From an uncultured Pelagibacteraceae bacterium (GTDB lineage: Bacteria > Pseudomonadota > Alphaproteobacteria > Pelagibacterales > AG-422-B15): a stretch of 50,403 nt of DNA. Where the stretch lies: positions 1 to 50,403 of the forward strand of contig CABYGA010000006.1 of NCBI GenBank assembly GCA_902518415.1, given 5' to 3'. Both the position numbers and the translations under genes were made by a program. Shown here one piece after another: positions 44,401 through 50,403 of this stretch (within the stretch, counting starts at the first letter, position 1; each line of letters begins with the position of its first letter). The notes below the pieces were generated by a model, which made no database searches, was not told where the DNA came from, and saw only the letters and a list, made by a program, of their open reading frames with translations.

Positions 44401-45015
44401 TTATAAACCCTTCAAAAAAAGTTTGGTCGCAAAGTTTGAAGCATCTTTGGGGGATACATCACTTCGTGTCAACATTTCATCGCCAAGATTTATACATACT
44501 GCCATGACGGATGTAATCATAAAAGAAATATCGTTTTTAGGAAATTGAGTTTTTTTTGAAATATCAATCACAAATTCGTATAAATTATTATTAAATCTGG
44601 CATACTCCTTTGAATTAGCGGAAAGCCACTTTAAGTCCAGTATGTATTTTCTGTTGTTTTTTATGAATAAGTAATTTTCTTCTTCATCTAAAATCCAATC
44701 AAACCAACTACTAAAGGCTATCTCAACAATCTGATCAAAAGTTTGAGCTTCATTTATTTTTTTCATAAAGTAATCACTGAATTCACTTACGAGCCTTTCA
44801 ATAATTATCAAAAAAACTGCATTTTTGTCATCAAAGTAGTTATAAAACGTACCAGAACCAAGGTTAGCGATTGATACGATTTCTCTTACACTCGCATTAT
44901 CGATACCTTTTTCTGTAAGAATCTTTCTTGAGGAAGTTATTATTGACTCTCGATTATATTTTTTATTAATTTGTCTTTTTCTTTGATGAAATGGAATATT
45001 CATTATTTTGTTCAT
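44401..45015 (-). CDS. TetR-family transcriptional regulator
   Basis: This 204-residue protein has an N-terminal TetR HTH: SRKILTEKGIDNASVREIVS followed by IANLGSGTFYNYFDDKNAVF, the recognition-helix pattern. The C-terminal ligand domain is helical and diverged. ATGs at 45015 and 45003 are both possible; the former overlaps the pyrD stop as ATGA. It lies between pyrD and an SDR gene in one operon. The ligand is unknown, perhaps an acyl-CoA or SDR substrate. Confidence 0.88.
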   Translation of the reverse strand: MNKIMNIPFHQRKRQINKKYNRESIITSSRKILTEKGIDNASVREIVSIANLGSGTFYNYFDDKNAVFLIIIERLVSEFSDYFMKKINEAQTFDQIVEIAFSSWFDWILDEEENYLFIKNNRKYILDLKWLSANSKEYARFNNNLYEFVIDISKKTQFPKNDISFMITSVMAVCINLGDEMLTRSDVSPKDASNFATKLFLKGL

Positions 45016-46055
45016 GAATGAATAATCCCTACTGCATCTGAAATATTTTTATACCCATCATTTTGCAAAAGTAATGTTAAATCCTTTTTAATTTTATTTA
45101 TTATCTGTGGTCCGTTAAAAGTAAGGGCTGTATACAATTGGACTAATGATGCGCCCAACTTAATTTTAGTATAAACATCTTCTGCGTTAGAAATACCTCC
45201 AACACCAATAAGTAGCAATTCTCTATTTGTTTCTTTTGAGAGAAAACTTAGTACTTTATTCGATAATTCTTTAAGTGGCTGTCCTGAAATGCCTCCTTCT
45301 TCATCTTTGTACTCGTCAATTAAGTCTTGAGGACGAGAAATAGAAGTATTAGTAGCTATTAACCCGTCGATTTTATATTTCTGAACTAAATTAAGTATCA
45401 TGTTGTAATGCTGTTTTGTACTATCAGGATCAATTTTTAGGATTATCATTTTTTGAGTCTTCATGTTTTCTCTTAATTGAGACAACTCACTAAGCAGTGT
45501 ATTCAATGTATCATATTCCTGTATCTCTCTTAAATTTTTGGTGTTTGGTGAAGAGACATTTACTGTAACGTAATCTGAATAATCGACTACTTGTGTATAT
45601 AAGTTAATATAATCATCAATGAAGTTTTCTGTGTCTTTGTTGGGCCCAATATTTGCTCCAAGGATTCCATTTTTATTTGATTTACTCATATTCATCAAAA
45701 ATTTTTCAATACCATTATTATTAAAACCCAGTCTATTTATAATCGCTTTATCTGATGCAAGACGGAATACTCTTGGTTTAGCATTTCCAAATTGGGGTCT
45801 TGGTGTGACAGTTCCACATTCGGTGAAACCAAACCCTAAATTGAATAATGAATTTATAACTTCAGCATTTTTATCAAATCCTGCAGCCATTCCTATAGGG
45901 TTCTTAAACTTGAGTCTGTTAATATCATTGCTTAAAATAGAGATATCATTACTGCTTTCAATAAATGGATTTGGAAGTTTAAGTGCATTTATTGTTAGGT
46001 TGTGAGCAACTTCAGGGTTAAGGTTCTTAAGTATATTAAAAAATATCCTTCTCAT
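45012..46055 (-). CDS. pyrD: Dihydroorotate dehydrogenase (quinone), class 2
   Basis: This FMN enzyme of pyrimidine synthesis oxidises dihydroorotate at the membrane with quinone. Seen are NPIGMAAGFDKNAEVI, GFTECGTVTPRPQFGN, the class 2 catalytic Ser region VNVSSPNTKNLR, and IGVGGISNAEDVYTKI with GASLVQLYTAL. The N-terminal helices (RRIFFNILKNLNPEVAHNLT) mark the membrane-associated class 2 type. Its 347 residues are normal. It is 7 bases downstream of lysK and overlaps the TetR gene by 4 bases. Confidence 0.95.
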   Translation of the reverse strand: MRRIFFNILKNLNPEVAHNLTINALKLPNPFIESSNDISILSNDINRLKFKNPIGMAAGFDKNAEVINSLFNLGFGFTECGTVTPRPQFGNAKPRVFRLASDKAIINRLGFNNNGIEKFLMNMSKSNKNGILGANIGPNKDTENFIDDYINLYTQVVDYSDYVTVNVSSPNTKNLREIQEYDTLNTLLSELSQLRENMKTQKMIILKIDPDSTKQHYNMILNLVQKYKIDGLIATNTSISRPQDLIDEYKDEEGGISGQPLKELSNKVLSFLSKETNRELLLIGVGGISNAEDVYTKIKLGASLVQLYTALTFNGPQIINKIKKDLTLLLQNDGYKNISDAVGIIHS

Positions 46056-46062
46056 TTAAATT

Positions 46063-47637
46063 TTATTTTAACTTCTCTTCGATTAACTTAATTGTCTGTT
46101 TTATTCCATATATCGCAATAAAAGTTCCAAATCTGGGTCCGTCTTCTTTTCCAAAAAGTACTTGATAAATAAGTTTAAACCAATCCCTGAGGTTTTCAAA
46201 ATTATGATCTTTTCCTATTTGATATATCTCAGTTTGAATGGTTTCTGCATCTGCACTTTCTGCCTGACTACGCAATCTATTTATTAGATCCTCAAATATT
46301 TTTCTTTCTTCAGAAGATGGGGTCTTAAAATTTATTTTCTCTGATGTAATGTCTCTTTCAAAATTAATTGCCCCTTTTATTAAGTCGTTGATGAATTGTT
46401 TATTAGAACTATTTATATTTTCATCGTATTTCTTAACAAAATCTAAAATAATTGCAGGATCGTTTTTTCCACTCGCGGCAACAAGATTTAATATAAGGTT
46501 ATATGTTACATTTACATTTCCTATTGAGTTTTCGCCATCCATAATGTGCCAAATTGGGTTTTCAATCTGCTCTTGATTAGATTGCGTATTAAATTTGTTT
46601 AAGTGGCCTAAGAACTCATCAGATGACTTTGGAATGATGTCATGAAAGAGTTTCTTTGCTCTTCTTGGGTTTTGATACATGAAATAGCTTAATGTTTCTT
46701 TAGGTGCATATGACAACCATTCCTCTATAGTGAGACCATTGCCTTTAGATTTCGATATTTTTTCTCCATTTTGATCCAGAAATAGTTCATAAAAATAATT
46801 TTCTGGAGGTGCATAACCAAGTGCTCGGCTTACTTTTGCAGAAAGCTGAAATGTAGGTATTAAATCTTTTCCATACATCTCATAATCAATATCAAGAGCG
46901 CCCCACCGCATTGCCCAATCAACTTTCCATTGAAGTTTGCATTTCCCTTTTAAGATAGATTGCTCAACTTCTTTATTTTTATTCACATATGTAATTGTAT
47001 TTTTGTCAGGATTAATTGAAATAATTTCAACTTCAAGAACATGTCCAGACTCTGGGCATATTGGAAGAAATGGACTATATGTTTTTTTTCGTTCCTCACC
47101 TAGTGTTGGAAGAATAATATTTTTTATCAATTCATAATTTTTTAATACATTGATTAATTGTTCATCAAAATACCCTGAAGTATAAAGTTCAGTAGCACTT
47201 TGAAATGTGTACTTAAAACCAAAGTTATCTAAAAACTGCTGCAACATTTCATTATTGTGATCTCCAAAACTCTTACTTGTCTCAAATGGATCTGGAATTG
47301 AAGTGAGTGGTTTATGAAGATGTTCCTCTAATATTTTTTTATTAGGAACATTGTCAGGAACTTTTCGAAGTCCATCCATATCATCCGAGAAAGCAATAAG
47401 TTCCACTTCAATTTCTGATAATGACTTTATGGCATTTAAAATCATTGTTGTTCTGGCTACCTCACCAAATGTTCCAATATGTGGTAATCCACTTGGACCG
47501 TATCCAGTTTGTAATCTAATTTTTTGTTTATTATTGGCTTGAGCTTTTTTTATTATTTTTTTTGCCTCGATAAAAGGCCATGCTTTTGCATCTTTACTGA
47601 TTTCACTTATGGAAGACATACCTCTGGACATTACCAT
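46063..47637 (-). CDS. lysK: Class I lysyl-tRNA synthetase
   Basis: This aminoacyl-tRNA synthetase of the archaeal-type class I form is found in many Alphaproteobacteria in place of class II LysS. The HIGH-type motif is HIGTFGEVARTTMI and the KMSKS-type motif is KISKSKG; WAMRWGALDIDYEMYGKDL is also characteristic. At 524 residues it has normal length. Several in-frame ATGs exist near the start (47637, 47631, 47619), and none has a clear ribosome-binding site. It appears to begin the lysK-pyrD-tetR-SDR run. Confidence 0.93.
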   Translation of the reverse strand: MVMSRGMSSISEISKDAKAWPFIEAKKIIKKAQANNKQKIRLQTGYGPSGLPHIGTFGEVARTTMILNAIKSLSEIEVELIAFSDDMDGLRKVPDNVPNKKILEEHLHKPLTSIPDPFETSKSFGDHNNEMLQQFLDNFGFKYTFQSATELYTSGYFDEQLINVLKNYELIKNIILPTLGEERKKTYSPFLPICPESGHVLEVEIISINPDKNTITYVNKNKEVEQSILKGKCKLQWKVDWAMRWGALDIDYEMYGKDLIPTFQLSAKVSRALGYAPPENYFYELFLDQNGEKISKSKGNGLTIEEWLSYAPKETLSYFMYQNPRRAKKLFHDIIPKSSDEFLGHLNKFNTQSNQEQIENPIWHIMDGENSIGNVNVTYNLILNLVAASGKNDPAIILDFVKKYDENINSSNKQFINDLIKGAINFERDITSEKINFKTPSSEERKIFEDLINRLRSQAESADAETIQTEIYQIGKDHNFENLRDWFKLIYQVLFGKEDGPRFGTFIAIYGIKQTIKLIEEKLK

Positions 47638-47771
47638 ATTATTCTTTAAATCACTGAAAAATTAACAAATTTCACCTATTTTAGACTATTTAGATAATTT
47701 ATTTGTTTTTTTAGCAAATAATTAAACTATATATTTTATAGATTTTCATATAGTAATCTGACTTCAAAATC

Positions 47772-48377
47772 ATGAAAAAAAAGAAAAATACAAAGCCAAA
47801 TCGTCAAGAAGCAGAGGCTGCTGTTAAAACTTTATTATCTTTTGTAGGAGAAGACGCTAATAGACCTGGTTTATTAGAAACCCCTAAGAGAGTTGTTAAG
47901 GCTTATGAAGACTGGTTTGCAGGTTACAATGATGACCCTAAAGAAGTGTTAAAGAAGACTTTTGATGAACTCGAGGGTTATGATGAAATTATTATGCTTC
48001 GAGATATCAGAATCGAGTCACACTGCGAGCATCATATTGCACCTTTTATTGGCTCAGCACATGTAGCATATTTACCTAATAAAAGAGTTGTAGGAATCAG
48101 TAAACTTGCAAGGATTACACGTATTTATATGAAAAGAATGCAAATTCAGGAGAAGCTTACCGCTCAAATAGCAAAATGCATTCAAGACGTTCTTAAGCCA
48201 AAAGGTGTTGCAGTGGTTATTGAGGCGCAACATCAGTGTATGACAACAAGAGGCATAGGCACTCCGGGCATTTCAATGGTTACCAGCCAACTCTTAGGTA
48301 AATTTAGAACTGACTCCTCTACAAGAAGAGAGTTTTATAGTATGATCAATCAAGGATCTATTCTTAAAAAAAATTAA
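47772..48377 (+). CDS. folE: GTP cyclohydrolase I
   Basis: This enzyme converts GTP to dihydroneopterin triphosphate, the first step of folate synthesis. Zinc ligands are visible: Cys85 and His88 in [10 protein letters not shown] and Cys156 in [22 protein letters not shown] is the conserved central helix. At 201 residues it has normal length. It is followed 13 bases later by trkH. The 134 bases upstream, between it and the divergent lysK gene, probably hold both promoters. Confidence 0.95.
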   Translation: MKKKKNTKPNRQEAEAAVKTLLSFVGEDANRPGLLETPKRVVKAYEDWFAGYNDDPKEVLKKTFDELEGYDEIIMLRDIRIESHCEHHIAPFIGSAHVAYLPNKRVVGISKLARITRIYMKRMQIQEKLTAQIAKCIQDVLKPKGVAVVIEAQHQCMTTRGIGTPGISMVTSQLLGKFRTDSSTRREFYSMINQGSILKKN

Positions 48378-48390
48378 TAAAATTAATTTA

Positions 48391-49842
48391 ATGATAAATT
48401 TTAAGATAATACTGAATGTATTAGGGTATCTTTTAATTGCACTTAGTCTTGTGATGCTTATTCCTATGATTATTGATCTCGGCGTAGGTAATAATTCATG
48501 GAAATCTTTTATTACTAGCGCAATAATAACATTTGGATTTGGATTTACATTTCTAATTTCTACTCGTAATGAGGAAAATAACAAAATTTTAATGCAAGAT
48601 GCATTTTTAATTACATCGCTCTCTTGGTTATCGATTAGTATATTTGGAGCTTTTCCTTTTTATTTTTCAGAAAATGACTTTGGTATAACCAATTCAATAT
48701 TTGAGTCAATGTCAGGGATTACTACAACGGGATCAAGTGTTATTCAAAATGTAGAAGCATTAACTGAGGGAATATTAATATGGCGAGGCTTATTGCAGTG
48801 GATGGGTGGTATAGGAATTATTGTCATGGCTGTAAGTATTTTGCCAGTTCTTCGGGTTGGAGGAATGCAGGTATTCAGAGCAGAAAGCTCGGACACAACA
48901 GAAAAGATGCTACCCAGAACAACACAGATAGCCTCCGCAGTTATCTTGATTTATTTGATACTCACATTAATTTGCTTGGCTGCATATTGGTTAGGAGGAA
49001 TGAATTTATTTGATGCATTAGTTCACTCAATGACGACAATTGCAACTGGTGGATTTTCAACTCAAAATAATTCATTTGCTAGTTTTAATAGTAAGTCGTT
49101 GGAATATGTCGCAATAATTTTTATGATACTGAGTAGTCTTCCAATATTAATTTATCTTGAAGCATTCAAAGATGGATTAAAAAGAATAATTTCAGATACT
49201 CAGATAATAACGTTTCTTGCTATAATCTTTGTTAGCTCCCTGTTGGTAATTTTATACTTATGGTTTATGGAAATAAAAAATACTGAAGAAGCAATAAGAA
49301 GTGGGGCATTTAATGTTATTTCTATAATTACTGGGACTGGTTATACATCTGATAATTATAATTTATGGGGGCCTTTTCCAATTTATCTTTTATTTTTTGG
49401 CATGTTTATAGGGGGTTGTGCGGGCTCAACAACTTGTGGAATTAAAGTTTTTAGATTTCAAATCTTATTTCAAACACTAAAAATGCAACTTCAAAAATTA
49501 CTTCATCCTCACGGAGTTTTTGTTCCTCACTATAATCATAAAAAAATTGAAGAAGATGTAACTTCATCTGTAATGAGTTTTTTCTTTATTTTTATTTTGA
49601 GTTTTATTGTTATTACATTATTGCTTTCTACAACAGAGCTAGATTTTGTAACTAGTTTGTCGGCTGCAGCAACATCACTTGCAAATGTCGGGCCTGGTCT
49701 TGGCGAAATGATTGGTCCCGAGAATTCCTTTTACGAAATTAGTACATTTGCTAAATGGGTATTAATTTTTTCTATGCTGTTAGGAAGACTTGAGATACTC
49801 ACCGTACTAGTGATACTTCACCCTACTTTTTGGAAAAAATAA
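48391..49842 (+). CDS. trkH: TrkH-family potassium uptake protein
   Basis: This inner-membrane K+ channel subunit has 483 residues and four pore repeats. The selectivity-filter segments are visible as SGITTTGSSV, TIATGGFST, IITGTGYTSD and ANVGPGLGEM. LLQWMGGIGIIVMAVSILP is typical of TrkH. It normally needs a TrkA gating protein, which is not in this window. Its TAA abuts the stop of the convergent argF gene. Confidence 0.93.
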   Translation: MINFKIILNVLGYLLIALSLVMLIPMIIDLGVGNNSWKSFITSAIITFGFGFTFLISTRNEENNKILMQDAFLITSLSWLSISIFGAFPFYFSENDFGITNSIFESMSGITTTGSSVIQNVEALTEGILIWRGLLQWMGGIGIIVMAVSILPVLRVGGMQVFRAESSDTTEKMLPRTTQIASAVILIYLILTLICLAAYWLGGMNLFDALVHSMTTIATGGFSTQNNSFASFNSKSLEYVAIIFMILSSLPILIYLEAFKDGLKRIISDTQIITFLAIIFVSSLLVILYLWFMEIKNTEEAIRSGAFNVISIITGTGYTSDNYNLWGPFPIYLLFFGMFIGGCAGSTTCGIKVFRFQILFQTLKMQLQKLLHPHGVFVPHYNHKKIEEDVTSSVMSFFFIFILSFIVITLLLSTTELDFVTSLSAAATSLANVGPGLGEMIGPENSFYEISTFAKWVLIFSMLLGRLEILTVLVILHPTFWKK

Positions 49843-50403
49843 CTATAGTAGTTTTCTTAAGATTTGCTTTTGAATATGAAGTCTATTAACTGCTTCTTCC
49901 CAAACTCTTGAGTTTACTCCATCAATTACTGACTCCTCGACTTCTTGATCTCTATTCGCAGGCAAGCAATGCATAAAGATACAGTCTTTTTTTGCCCTAT
50001 CCATTATAGATTTTGTTACTTTAAAATCATTTAACTCATTAATCATCTTATCGTCAGTTTCTTCACCCATGGATTGCCACGTGTCTGTCATGATTACATC
50101 TGCTTTGGATAAGATTTCATCATCAATTTTATTATAGATGATAGAATGTAGATTTGTATTTTCTTTGTATCTACTAATTTTTGATAGATACTGATCGCTC
50201 AATCTATTAGAAGAAAAAATACTTAATTTAAAACCTAAATTTTTGAAATGGGACTCAATCCATGAATGAGCAACATTAGTTATAGGGCCGAACCAAAGAA
50301 CATTTAAATTTTCTAGAGAGCCTTTTTCTTCAATAATAGTCATAAGGCCCGCCATACATTGGCATGGATGAGATAGATCAGAAAGTCCATTTACAATTGG
50401 AAC
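49843..50403 (-). CDS. argF: Ornithine carbamoyltransferase (partial, 5' end outside window)
   Basis: The frame is open through the right edge, so only the C-terminal 186 codons are present. The edge codons read VPIVNGLSDLSHPCQ, the carbamoyl-phosphate/ornithine-binding HPCQ motif. MHCLPANRDQEV is the HCLPA motif with the catalytic Cys, and MTDTWQSMGEE is the ornithine-binding loop. It forms citrulline in arginine synthesis. Position GPITNVAHSWIE varies from the usual GDGNNV. The C-terminus is complete, ending back-to-back with trkH. Confidence 0.92.
   Translation of the reverse strand, partial: VPIVNGLSDLSHPCQCMAGLMTIIEEKGSLENLNVLWFGPITNVAHSWIESHFKNLGFKLSIFSSNRLSDQYLSKISRYKENTNLHSIIYNKIDDEILSKADVIMTDTWQSMGEETDDKMINELNDFKVTKSIMDRAKKDCIFMHCLPANRDQEVEESVIDGVNSRVWEEAVNRLHIQKQILRKLL

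Noticed and set aside
46547..46560. A partial match to the adhesin palindrome (TGCCAAATTGGGTT)
   Set aside because: It lacks one base of the inverted repeat and lies inside the lysK coding sequence, so it is probably chance.
1..50403. tRNA, rRNA, riboswitch, insertion sequence or prophage genes
   Set aside because: Reading the intergenic gaps showed no cloverleaf-like segment, riboswitch core, transposase or phage gene; the gaps are short and AT-rich.

Overview
The window is AT-rich, densely packed bacterial DNA, most likely from a free-living marine alphaproteobacterium with a streamlined genome (SAR116/AEGEAN-169/HIMB59-like; the lineage is inference). Pointers to Alphaproteobacteria are a class I lysyl-tRNA synthetase, an Alph_Pro_TM (TIGR02186-type) protein beside a TauE/SafE exporter, and DUF3726 and DUF4864 proteins. 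No rRNA, tRNA, IS element, prophage or CRISPR array was seen. No gene-free stretch exceeds about 210 bases, and several convergent gene pairs have back-to-back or overlapping stop codons.

Left end (1-7.5 kb): a surface/secretion locus. A very large type I-secreted adhesin (N-terminal LEPRxLL-like motif, DUF4347, then tandem cadherin/VCBS-like repeats) runs off the left edge. Divergent from it is a TolC-like outer-membrane lipoprotein that unusually carries a cadherin-like domain, an acidic linker and a C-terminal SPOR-like domain. Next is an unfamiliar protein with two related winged-helix-like segments. A 15-bp palindromic motif occurs both between adhesin and TolC and directly upstream of this putative regulator (14/15 identical), which suggests a dedicated, autoregulated adhesin switch. 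This is the best candidate for an undescribed system here.

7.5-19 kb: nitrogen and amine metabolism. A GlnT/GmaS-type glutamine synthetase-like enzyme, an aspartyl/asparaginyl hydroxylase-like dioxygenase, and a three-gene operon (M19 'dipeptidase' lacking the usual metal ligands, a 552-residue unknown, a DUF3726 protein) face an aldehyde dehydrogenase that is divergent from a complete PotABCD-type ABC transporter.

19-26 kb: a tight cluster of three thioredoxin-fold/GST-type proteins plus DUF1330, then a small membrane protein, an anchored metallo-beta-lactamase-fold hydrolase, and an EamA permease / iron alcohol dehydrogenase / dienelactone hydrolase operon. 26-31 kb: a four-gene sugar operon (serine hydrolase, GPH symporter, galactokinase, GH1 glycosidase) that looks like a beta-galactoside utilisation module.

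31-45 kb: mainly acyl-CoA metabolism (thiolase, hotdog thioesterase, dienoyl-CoA isomerase, hydratase 2, two acyl-CoA dehydrogenases, 2,4-dienoyl-CoA reductase). Interleaved are a PsiE-like protein, a Nudix/tRNA-deacylase/RmlA-like operon and a TauE-TIGR02186-CcdA membrane cluster. Right end (43.6-50.4 kb): housekeeping genes (pyrD with a TetR regulator and an SDR, lysK, folE, trkH) and a partial ornithine carbamoyltransferase that runs off the edge.
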